DNA of 64,000 nt from Pyxicephalus adspersus (lineage: Eukaryota; Chordata; Amphibia; Anura; Pyxicephalidae), in NCBI RefSeq assembly GCF_032062135.1, contig NC_092859.1, forward strand, positions 34,893,482 to 34,957,481, given 5' to 3'. Both the position numbers and the translations under genes were made by a program. The notes under the pieces were generated by a model, which was given only the letters and a program-made list of their open reading frames with translations, had not been told where the DNA came from and ran no database searches. This document shows positions 24,500-34,862 of the stretch, in pieces. Every line of letters starts with the position of its first letter. Position 1 is the first letter of the stretch.

Positions 24500-24770
24500 T
24501 TTGTACCCTTGCCTTTTCATCTTAATTCCCAGAGCTCTGGAGATGTGGAAGTCATGCGGAGGTAAATGATACACATCAATCACTGCACGTATAAATCTCC
24601 AACCCGTTGCTTGTCTCATTATCGCTGTGCATATTGATTGATTAATTAAGCATGTTACAAGCGGCCCGTCTGACCCAACTGGAGGAAGCTTTGCCTTTCC
24701 ATTGTAATTCAGGGGTTGCATAAAGCTTATTGCTTTCAAAATTGGAGTGTTTGAAGGTGATAAATGTAAC
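24500..24770. promoter_or_regulatory. candidate conserved non-coding element with homeodomain cores
   Basis: Contains TTGATTGATTAATTAAG near 24632-24648, a dense overlap of PBX/HOX-like and homeodomain core sites. It also has ATCAATCACTG near 24576 and balanced, complex flanks. The longest gap-free open frame in the window (142 codons, minus strand, 24425-24853) covers it. An open frame can persist when a constrained element lacks stop triplets, so this could reflect conservation rather than coding. Confidence 0.35.
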
Positions 24771-24853
24771 CAAATAAATATTAGCAAATTTACCTGTACT
24801 GCATGGCATAGGCCAGTTAGTAGCGTAAATCTAGTCTCCTTTTTTTGACACAA

Positions 24854-26877
24854 ACATGTGAAAGTTCACCCATAGATCATATCCACAAAACCTGAATAAA
24901 AGATGGAGGGTTTAAACATAGGCATGTTATTACATATTAGCAGATAGAGATGCATGTCCAATGTGGATACTTGCTCGAATAATCATCTTTCCACAAAAAG
25001 AGGATAAAACTTCAAAAGGGAATGGAATAAAGAAACCAAAAGATATAGGAGACCGGTGGTCAGTGATAAAACTAGTAGTGGTGAACTACCCCTTTAAATA
25101 AAGACCACATTGTAGAGGTCCTCCTCAAAATCTTGAGTTTTTTGGAATGGTATCTATTAAGAAGGATGTAATGGTTGTTCCCTTGATACAATGACTGTGA
25201 TGCGGTGCATTTGAGCTGAAGACGGTTTCTTAGAAAATAGAAGCAGAGCTGCCTGATAGGTCTATTCTGGAAACAAAACCACCAGATAGAGAGTCTCATT
25301 ACAGTGCCGAGTTTTCAAAAGCAAGCAAAACCTTGTTAGTGTTATCGGTTTAATAAAGCAGGAGGCCTACGTACTATCCCTGGGTGAGCTCCGGATTGGG
25401 TTACAGAGGACAGATAATACCTCCGAGCAGCAATAATCAGCAGTACATTTAATGCTGTTAACAAAATATAAAGTGCTGACACTTTATCCATCTCCTGCTT
25501 AATAGGAATTCAGATAAAGCTGTTTTAGAAAATCTTCAGACCTTTCAATAAAAATATACAAAATATGACAAAATGTGATCTCTATACCTCCAACCTCAAG
25601 AAAATTGAAAGTTTGTTTTTGCATGTTTTGTGCAGATGATAATACCAAGATACCAGGACCAAGAGTGGAGGGGAATCATCCGGTGGCTACAAAGACACCA
25701 GTAAAAAAAATGGACAGGAGGTTCTAGTGCTTTTCCAGCTAAATTTTAGTGAAGATATACAAAGCAGTGCAGCCACCACTCATCCTGTCTTTGTAGAAAC
25801 AGTGCAATCTGGAATTTTGGGCTTGGCTTTAAAAAGAAGCCCAGCATACATTGTACACAGTATATAAATACTGACAAGTATGTTTATTGCTGTCTGTGTT
25901 GCTGGAGGGTAGATTTAGGGCCTCTTTACACGTAACTGCAGTGCATACTGCATATTTGTGCAATTCAGTACCATTCATTCCTAACATCTATATGTCCTGT
26001 ATTAAAATTAAGGGACAGTAACCACATGGGGTGATGGGGTCACACATCTAGACATATAGGAATTCTTACAGCAGCTGGACAGAAATAATTTAGCATCTTT
26101 TCAAGAAACAAAGCACTGGAATAGTTAATGTATGAGGCCTTCTTTAAGTAGGTATATTCTTTATACTGTGCTGGCAGGTTTACTTTAATGTGCATAACGG
26201 GAATGCTCATAGCGCGAGGAGCTGGCTCAATGTACCATGTAACGTGACCTGATATTACTGGAGAGATTCAAACACGCAGATGAGATATCATGTTTAATTT
26301 TTAATAGGCTTCAGCGGCAGAACATGCAGCAAAAATTGCTTACTTTTGTAACTGCGATACACTGCTGCTACCAGATAGCATGAGTACACAAGCTTATATG
26401 CTGTTAATACCGTCTCGTTTGATAATGTATGTCAATATGATTAAGTGGGGTTTAAACCAAGGCGGTGGGTTTATCAGTATTGCATTACGTTTCCTAAATA
26501 CAGATTTTAGATGGTGGGGTTTAATCATCATCTGTCCGCTAAAATTATATTGCAGTTTTGTGTGGGTTCACCAGCTTTTTAATGGGAAGCTATGGTGCTT
26601 AATTTATTTTTCAAATTTGGGTAAATCTTAGATGAAAACATTTATAAATAGACCACTATTAGTCTCCTATTTGCCAATTTTTGCAATAAAATACCTGACG
26701 AAACCTGCCAAAAATATTGTGAGTAGACTATTATTAGTTATATTGTTCCCTGCTGTCCCTGTGGTTTTCAGAATACTTTCTGGGGTTATGCATAAAAAGA
26801 AAAGGAAAATAATTTTTTATTTCTGCCCTAGGGTTACAGTGCTGCTACTTCATGGTGAATGAGCATTGTCACCTTAG
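24854..26877. other. non-coding, no clear feature
   Basis: AT-rich non-coding sequence. Nothing with terminal repeats, target duplications or recognisable coding similarity was seen. Confidence 0.5.
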
Positions 26878-27080
26878 GACAATATTTCTTAGCCAGGGTT
26901 CCTCTTGAGGTTACAAGGGCTTCCCTGAGCAATGAGAAATTTGTGCTTCTCCTGTCAGTTTAGGTGACACCAATTTTTTGGCTTTCTATAAGGTTGACTT
27001 TCTTCCCACTGGCTAGAAATATAAGAGCCATTCTTCCCACTGACCACCACACTAATGTACTGTGAGCTATGGTTATAGTA
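26878..27080 (+). mobile_element. possible hAT-like non-autonomous element fragment
   Basis: The left part reads TATTTCTTAGCCAGGGTTCCTC, close to the CAGGGTTCTCAACC-type ends common in hAT MITEs. The following text (TTACAAGGGCTTCCCTGAGCAATGAG, then TTCTTCCCACTGGC and TTCTTCCCACTGACC) has internal near-repeats. The right end and a target duplication could not be fixed, so the call rests on terminal resemblance. Confidence 0.3.
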
Positions 27081-27145
27081 ATTATTGTAGGACTTTCTTG
27101 TAAAAAGGTTGAGACAGGCTGCCTTAGGACTGCAGTACAATACAG

Positions 27146-27168
27146 TTTTTTTTTTAGGGGGGGGGGGG
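27146..27168. repeat. T10-A-G12 homopolymer pair
   Basis: Ten T, one A, then twelve G. The G run could form a quadruplex-type structure and is a likely spot for sequencing or assembly length error. Open frames crossing it are unreliable. Confidence 0.95.
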
Positions 27169-28794
27169 TTAAATACAATTTAATATCAGTTTTCAGATTG
27201 ATATTAATTTCCTCCGTGTTTCTTATACAGTGCTCTGTTATATTTGTTTTTGTCTTTTCGCCTTCACCCGAAAATAACAACACAGTAAAATGAGCACGAT
27301 GTAAAACAGAACTGTATTATTCATTTTTCATATATTTTCTACAAGTGACATTTTGCACCTCTCATGCAGCTATGACTATACTTTATTTCACTTGTTTTTG
27401 TTTTAGCTGTGGAACATGTTTTTTAAGATTATTAATCACTGGGGCATCGCTGTGCACTTACTCACAAACATTGTTATGTGCTGCTATTCTTGGAACATCA
27501 GCTCCGGAATTCTACTAATTAGCGGAAGCTTTAACATTTTACATCACTCTCTAAAACTATTTATATTTTAAAATATTTATTTAGCGAGAGAAATGTTGCG
27601 TGCTCTGAAAGTGGATAGTTATCTTCCTGACCACTGAACTCCAATCCATTGAAGGACATATAAGTAACAAACACAGCAGTAAATATATTGGGAATGAATA
27701 GCATAGTATGAGTTATACCCTGTGCACATGAGCACTAGTTGCTAGTGGGCCCACATGCTGGAATCATAAACCCCGGAAGACAATATGTGGCTTTATTGTG
27801 GATGTAAATCAAATCGCTAAAACCTAATGTAAATGTTTAACATGTCAACATGGTAGTTGTTCATGATCTATAGTGCTTTAGTGAACTAAATATCAGGGTT
27901 TACATCTGTCTGAACCACTGAGCTAGAACAAGTACATGGTGACATGAGACCACAGACAACAAGTTACTATTACCAACCTTCATTTTTTTTCTCCTAGCTT
28001 GAGGCTAGCAGGGAAATGTAAAACCTGACTAGTTGTTGGGGCAACACCTCCACTTTGCCTAATTTTTAGACATATTTAGTAAACAGTTTAATTGAAATAT
28101 CTGTAGCAACCAATTAGAACCTTTCTTGCACCTTTCTTACATCAGTAAAGCAATTTGGCTGGGGGAACCTTGTGATGTTCATTGAATAATCCTGTTTGTG
28201 TTGAAAAATAGTTTATCACTTGTGGAACATAAATAATACATAAGACTAGCTTGTTATTCTTTTGTTAAATTAGAAAAAAAAAAATAAAGTAAATCTAAGA
28301 ATACCCTAAACCGAAGAAATAGTTACATCATTATTAAACAATGTTGGTTGTCTCCAATGAGAAGGAATTGTGAAGATGTACAGCAGCAGATGATGGTGCT
28401 GGAGTAATTGCCTCTCCGCTTACTGTATAAGTAGATTTATTCCAGCTGCACCTAGCTCAAACAGGCAGCTGTTACTGTACTGTTCAAGGTTATTATTGCC
28501 TCCATATGCAGCTAATTCCTTTTTTCTACATTTTAAAAAACCACATTTTCTCATCCTGTTTTTGAGCCGGTGGTAGAAGTTTGCTTACCGCCATAAACTC
28601 CAAAGCTGTGAACATGGGGAAAATCTAATAAAATAGGATTAGTGATAAACACCTGTCACTATCATTCTTCACTTCATTTTTATATTCTTGTTCAAAGATG
28701 TTTTCTACTCTGTTTTCTACAACCAAACAATTGGTTGTATCTCTATCAGCGTATTTTCATCTGTTTATATCGGTTCTGTAATCTCTTTTGTTGT

Positions 28795-29615
28795 TGTTAC
28801 CTTTTTATTTACTTTCTTCTTTAGCTCATTTTTCCTCTAACCTTTTTTTATTCCCCTGCCTGGCCTAACTTTACTGAACCCTTGCACTTTTTTCATGTAC
28901 CTCCTTGTCCTACCCATCATTGTTTTACCCATTTTTCCTTCTTTTCACATTTTGCTGTGTGTGTTGTTCTCCCTATCATGTCCTCACTTCATTCTTCTGT
29001 TACATATTAGTCATCTCCTCTTTTGTGCTCTCTTTTTCCTTTTCTTGTCTTGTCCATACATATTCTTTTACATACTATCCTGCTTATGTGCTGTCCTCCC
29101 CCTTTTAACATTCCCCGCTCTTCTCTTGCACTTTCTCCAGTTCTGTTTCCTGTATTCTGCTCAGTCCTCTCTTTCATTCTGTCCTCTTTTCTTGTCCTGT
29201 GCTCTCTACTTTACCCCCCCCCCCCCCCCCATATTCCAGTTTTCTGCGATGTCCTGTTTTCATATCCTTTCCTCCAAATTACTTAATCATTAACCATTCT
29301 CTTCATTTTACAGTTTTCATCAGACCCCTCAGATTTTTCTTCATACTCCCTTTTCCTATTTTGTCTGCTTTCTGTCTCAATGTTGTCTTCTGCCCTCTTT
29401 GCTACTTTCTACTCCCGTCCCCTTTCTTCTCTACTCCTGTTACCTTACTACTCCTTTTCCCATGTTTCTCCTATCTTCAATTTCTTCACACCTGTCCTCT
29501 TCATTTCCTTCCTACTTGCTTCTTATCTCCTCTTATTTCCCTTCTTCATTCTCTCCTTGATTTTCTTCTGTTTTTCTTTTTCTTAATCTTCCTTTTCTTC
29601 ATATTCTAAATGTAT
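28795..29615 (+). repeat. long pyrimidine-rich tract
   Basis: For roughly 800 bases the plus strand is dominated by C and T, in irregular TCCT, TTCTC and CTTTTC units with scattered purines. It includes a C17 run at 29214-29230. Several overlapping plus-strand frames stay open (up to 136 codons) and translate to Leu/Phe/Pro/Ser-rich strings; these result from composition and are not genes. Such tracts can form triplex DNA. The origin may be an old expanded microsatellite. Confidence 0.85.
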
Positions 29616-30939
29616 TTCTCTTCTATGGCAGCACTCGTGTTATACCATCTTCTCTCTATCACCTCCTCAGCAATGCTGTCTACATTTCTAGTCCTCATAT
29701 GTCCACTGCTCACTCACTAAAAGCTCCCAATCTACTTGCAGCAATAAAACCATAGGATGAGAATGACAAGCAGGCACTAACCGCTTCCAATATTTTTAAA
29801 ATGTCTGTATTTACAGGTTCACTATTACTTTACTGTTTACCACAAAACAAGGACAATACCTTACTTTTTCTATCTACCTTCGTTTACAGCAGGTACGCTT
29901 TAAAAGACTTTAGGAGCTGGAACAGGTATTTGTTAATTACCGCACATACCAAGATCTTGCACCAGCACTGACCATCTTTAGACGTTTGATTCCTCCTGAT
30001 TGGTCTTAAATGTCCACAGCGGCAAGTCTTTCAGTCTTGTAATGACTTCTTCACATCGACCAATAGCTGTCCTCTTTTCTAGCAGATAGCATTAGTTGGC
30101 AAGGCAAGGATAATCATCAGAAAGCAATACGTTAATAGAAGGAGTCAGAGAAAAGAATTAAAAGTTAGATGAAGTGTACTGACTGTAAAGTACAGCCTGA
30201 GAGCTTTTCTCAGAAATTGTTGCATTTTGGAGAATGCAATTAAAGTATTACAAACATCCAAGTCTGAGTGCTTTTATAATGCACCAACCAAGCTATTAGT
30301 ACACAACATTTTAAACAGCCTGTTATACATGACATGTTTCCTTCCAACATTGCTAAAATGTTTTATGTACCCTATAATCTAAAATATTTACTCAGGATGA
30401 GGGAGGAGGATGGAAGGCACAAATATATCAGTTATATATTTTATTTTCTTGCATATTTAATGCTGACATTGGGCTTGGTTTACTGAAGTCTGTTCACTTT
30501 GCAATGGCATGTACTGTCATGTGCTAAAGTGCAATCATGTGCTTCTTTAAAAGACCATGTACCCAGACCATTTAATTTGAACAAATATTTTCTCATAAGA
30601 TTGTATGGTTATCTAATGTAAAAGCCTCCTAAGTGAATACTTTTCTATCTCATTCCAAAGCATACTGTAAGTCAAATAAAACCCAATAATGGAAAGAAAA
30701 ACAGTTGTAAGTCAGCTTTTAAAATACCAATATTTTCTGTTCTTTTACCTGCATTTTTTAGGTGGATGGAACCCATTGTAGTTGTATGTTGGATTGTCAT
30801 TAACCATCACAAGGCATTGCAGTAACAAACAGTAAATTGGGTCTAAAGAAGGCCTGACAGTTATTCCTTTTCTCTACACAGAAAATCATTTAATAGCTTT
30901 CATAATGTGTTACTATAATGTGTAAAGCACTTACTGGGT

Positions 30940-31280
30940 CATTGTTGGAAGGCAGTGTGGAGTGTAAGGGTAGTGTGTCATTGTGCGGCAGTTAATCGGA
31001 GTCAGTATATGTGCGCCACTTCTCAAGCCTTGAAAGTATCAGTATGTAAATGAAACAATTACAGCCGGCCTAAAGCTTTTAATGCCTTTTCAGATGACCT
31101 TCCGTAGTGATTACTAGAAAGCCTGACTGCAGAAAGGTCTCCCTGCTGTAATGCTCTTATGTTGCTGAGCTACTCCATGCAAGCAGCCTAGTATCAAGTC
31201 ATTGCTCTGAAGTGCCCTTTGCTTTAAAGACTTTAGACAATTAGATACAAAAGGAAAAAATTGAGAGACCGGGGTGCTGA
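30940..31280. promoter_or_regulatory. candidate conserved non-coding element
   Basis: Balanced composition with GTGCGGCAGTTAATCGG (near 30983), GTAAATGAAACAATTACAG (near 31045) and many unique-looking words. It contains no repeat signature and no domain-bearing open frame. Proposed on texture only. Confidence 0.3.
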
Positions 31281-32829
31281 TTTATTTACTGTGCTGTTGA
31301 CTCACTTCTGCTTTATACAGAAGACTCATTATCTGCATTGGCTAAGCTGAAAAGAAGCAAAGCTTAGGTGAACGGTATAATATCTATACTCAAATAAATA
31401 AAATAAAAATAAGATATATATCGCAGCTTGCTTTTCAGTTTTTCCAGTGTTTTTCACCTGGCAATAACTGTTTCCTAGAATCACAATGCTTACTTGTCCG
31501 CAGTATTTAAAGAGGGAGCCATGGTTGTCACCCAGGCTTGATTACAATTATATCTGCCTTTGCTCATCTTTTATATCTTAGTTACGTAAAACATTATTTT
31601 TGCTGTCCTTTTAGATCACAAGAAATAATGTCTCTTCATTCAATAAGTATTTTTTGTACATGCTAAAAATGTTCTTAGTCTGAACATGCATAGACACCTG
31701 TACTTTTTTAATAACATGGTGCACAGGAAGTTCACATATGTGTGTTGCAGCACATTAGCACAGCACTCTCAGAGTTCAGATACAGGTCAAGCATGTTTAA
31801 GTATGCAGAGTTGAGAGTAGAAATATGTTCTATAGTTTTACTTTTTTTCTGTAGCTGGGCTGCTATTAAATAAGCATGACATTGGAAAGCTGTGAAATAC
31901 CAAAAGGCATTTTTTGCAGCATACCCATCATCTGCACCTAGCTGCCTATAAAGCTTTACTTGCCCCCCCATTCCCTCCAGCCTCAGATGATGTATCAGAT
32001 AGCAGAGCCGGCTGCAATTTAATCAGCTACAAGTTTCTGGCACTTCTCCTGCTTTACTGTTCTGCTTTGCCCAAATAAGTGCCATATCATACTTAAATGC
32101 TCATTTTGTAATTAAGCAGCAAGCTTCTTACACTGTATGGGCACACTGGGGCGATCATAAAGAGGAAATATTCTGCTGAATGACTTTTTTTACGCTGAAT
32201 CCTTAATGATTCTTATTAGAATGAAAATTGCTGTTAAATACTGTGTGCATTGCCAGAAGTATCATTTGAAGTCAAACCTTCTTTACAAATAAATAAATGT
32301 TGGTAAAGAGGAAGATCATAAGCTATATTGCCAGTTACTATTGATAAACCTTCCTTTCTGTGCCAATCATATCACAATACTTAGTCCAGAGGAGCACCCT
32401 TCTAAAATAATGAATAGAACTCTTCCCTCCTCCTGTGCACCAGAACTGTATCTCCCAGGAGCTCTGTACCTATGCACAATACTTTGACATGTTTGTGCTA
32501 GCTAGGGCAGCAACTATCTGTTGCTGGGAAATAAGATAATTTATGCATGTAGAATGGAATAGAAATGGATGGAAATGTTAGAATGGATTTCAGCAGCAAG
32601 CCAATGTGTTGTCAACCTAAAAAGAAGTGAAGACCTCACTGAATGTTGGGCAGATCAACTGGCATTTTTCTGTACTTGCCATGTGTCTAAAAGGAATAAA
32701 ATCGGGACAAAATGTGCCCATATTGGAGACATATACTGAAAATGTATTTTCTTATATTTCCCTGACATACACTTTAGGAGGTTCAGTGGGGTGTGTATAT
32801 TATGTTAGGGTGTTAGGGTTAATCTGTAA

Positions 32830-33110
32830 GTAAAATAATGCATCAGTGACAGGTCTTCATTAATTAACAGTCACTAAGCCCACAGCTTATTATATCCGAA
32901 GGGCTGACATTTGCCCTGACTCCGGTTTGACTGGAGAAGTTAATTACACTCTTCTAAAAGACATTGGCCAATTATTATATTTGCTAGTGACTCATCTAAT
33001 GCGCGCCTTATATATCACCACCTATAAATATTGCCTCTCTCTCATTTTCCTATTCAGTGACTTGCAAATAATGATATTTCAGCCAGAGGAGGTTTTATTT
33101 TCGTGTGTTT
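32830..33110. promoter_or_regulatory. candidate conserved non-coding element
   Basis: Contains TTCATTAATTAACAGTCAC, GGCCAATTATTATA and TTGCAAATAATGATAT: homeodomain, CCAAT-like and octamer/POU-like words in a complex background. Proposed as an enhancer-class element from texture alone. Confidence 0.3.
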
Positions 33111-33592
33111 TATGTTCATTACACTAATAACATGTGTATGAGTTGTTTTCATTCTGTTCAGCTTGTCTGCCGATACTGCTTCATATTGACGAGTACATTT
33201 CTCTCATTTAATTGGAAAGCTTAGAAATATGTATCGGGACAGGGCTACAGGCTAGGCAGCAGTTTGTTTGTATAGTTTTTATGGCATCTAGAAGAGTAAT
33301 TAATAGTTACAGAGCAATTTTTGCCTTATAGTTCACTGCCACAGGTTGCAAGGGAGCTGCCAAAAGGGTGACACCCCAGGCCAAAACCAGGGGCCCTTTT
33401 TGGTTCAGGTTACACCTACAGCTTCTCGGTCCTGTGCCCAGTCTGATGAGGCTATAATGATTGCTATTAGGCATCTTTACTTCATAGTAGTAATTATCAG
33501 TTCTGTGGAAAAGTCAGTCAACTTGGGTTAGATTTTCCAACCAATAGGCTACATTTCTCCCCTGATAGAGTGATGTTTGTATATATATCCAT

Positions 33593-33759
33593 CAGGGTTC
33601 TCCCCAGGCCCTTTTAGCTGGGTGCACCACCCAGCACTTTTCAGCACCCACCCGGCTGCTTTTGGGTGGTTACTAAAGAGTTTGGTCACAATACAGGGGC
33701 TGCCACCCACCTACAATTTCTTCCCACCCGGCTTAAAAAAATTTCTGGGTCGAGCCCTG
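33593..33759 (+). mobile_element. short hAT-like MITE, unit 1 of a head-to-head pair
   Basis: Begins CAGGGTTCTCCCCAGG and ends with its imperfect inverse (reverse complement CAGGGCTCGACCCAG). TCCAT occurs immediately before the left end and immediately after the right end. That suggests a 5-bp target duplication, as in hAT families with 5-bp duplications. The body contains GGGTGGTTACTAAAGAG and CTTCCCACCC. At 167 bp it is too short to encode anything. Confidence 0.72.
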
Positions 33760-33914
33760 TCCATGTTCAAGATTTTTTAAAGCTGGGTGGGAAGAAACTA
33801 AATGCAGGTGGTATCCCCTGTATTGGGACCCAACTCTTCAGTAACCACCCAAAAACAGCTAGGTGGTTACTAAAAAGTGCCGGTACACCCAGTTAAAAGG
33901 GCTAGAGAACACTG
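33760..33914 (-). mobile_element. short hAT-like MITE, unit 2, inverted
   Basis: The reverse complement begins CAGTGTTCTCTAGCCC and aligns along its length with unit 1: GGGTGGTTACTGAAGAG, CAATACAGGGG, TTTCTTCCCACCC. The two units therefore face opposite ways and form a near-complete 320-bp palindrome. A third copy in the same orientation as this unit lies at 49277-49443. Confidence 0.75.
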
Positions 33915-34240
33915 TATTTGCTTTATATGTGGTTTCAAGCATGGCATGGCAATCAGAGCTTGATCAGAGCAAAAGCCCTGGGCCTAGTAGGTGTCAATGT
34001 CATCTGAAGGTATAGAGGTAGTGATGCGGAAGAAGCTACTATGCCTAGAGTGTCATGCTTCCTTAATTCATCTCTGATGATACATGAAAAATTCACTGCA
34101 ATGCAGTGAAATTGAAAAGTGATTGTACTGTATGTGAAGGTAACATAACAAAGATTACAGATAATATTTGTGCTTACAGACATGTGATACAGACATTAAT
34201 AATTTATTAGCTAAATATTTTGGCAGTAAAATGTTATAAC

Positions 34241-34857
34241 TGTCACGCTCAGAGACATGCTTTGCCTACCTTCGGCACTTCAAGGTGGGCAAAGCATGGT
34301 ACCCAATCACTAAACAGAAGGATAGTCAAGGAAGGCCAGGGTCTGGACAGGCAGCAAACAAGAGAGGTCAGGTCACACGCCAGGGGTCAATTGCCAGGGA
34401 TCCAGGAGACAGACACTAGTGACACAGGGGCCACTGCGGACACAGGGAACACAGGAGACACTGGAAGCAACAGGAGACACAGGTGATGCAGGGATATCCA
34501 CAGACAGACAGGAACACAGGAACAGCACAGGGAAGTTGGCCGGGAACCAAGAAACTAGACAAATAAGGGTTAACACAGGAGCTGGACACAGGAAACACTG
34601 TATTAAGCAGCAGGTGTACAGGAACTAGTTCAAAAAACTAGGGCGCTCGGCACCAGTAAGACTTGTTGCACGAACACAAAATTGAGCATGTTATCTAGCT
34701 AAATAGCCAGGGCTGGTTAAGAGGTTATTTTCTGATTGGCCAGCGGCATGGATGGAGTTGGTAAAGCTTGGAAACAGAGACATGCCCGGCTTTAGAACTG
34801 TCCGCATGTGCAGGGGAGAGATGCCTGTGCTTTAGTGAGGAATAGGTAAGTGTGACA
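34241..34857. mobile_element. solo LTR of an LTR retroelement
   Basis: The 617-bp element starts TGTCACGC and ends GTGTGACA, with TG...CA termini inside a short inverted repeat. It is flanked on both sides by ATAAC (34236-34240 and 34858-34862), a perfect 5-bp target duplication. There is no internal gag, pol or env sequence. This is what remains after recombination between two LTRs. A CCAAT-type box in inverted orientation lies near 34735. Transcription orientation is not certain. The exact duplication suggests a moderately recent insertion. A DNA transposon with 5-bp duplication is the alternative. Confidence 0.82.
34417..34600 (+). repeat. ACACAGG minisatellite-like array inside the LTR
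   Basis: Irregular units of the type GACACAGG, AACACAGGA and ACAGGAGACAC recur about a dozen times in this part of the LTR. Variable direct repeats of this kind are common in the U3 part of LTRs. They also explain the Asp/Thr/Gly-rich open frame seen here, which is not a gene. Confidence 0.75.
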
Positions 34858-34862
34858 ATAAC

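Larger units (their letters stand above)
29616..33592. other. non-coding; includes two candidate conserved stretches
   Basis: AT-rich non-coding sequence. Two complex, homeodomain-site-rich parts (about 30940-31280 and 32830-33110) are listed separately. No transposon ends or genes were recognised elsewhere. Confidence 0.5.

Noticed and set aside
24425..24853. Calling the 142-codon frame a protein-coding gene
   Set aside because: The product is unrecognised, there is no supporting exon structure, and the overlap with a regulatory-looking stretch offers another explanation; kept as a finding only.
28895..29609. Overlapping 132- and 136-codon hydrophobic frames that look like membrane proteins
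   Set aside because: They occur in several frames of the same C/T-rich tract; Leu/Phe/Ser/Pro content follows from pyrimidine composition.
34220..34628. Asp/Thr/Gly-rich repeat protein-like frames
   Set aside because: Translation of the ACACAGG direct repeats within the solo LTR; similar frames exist on both strands.
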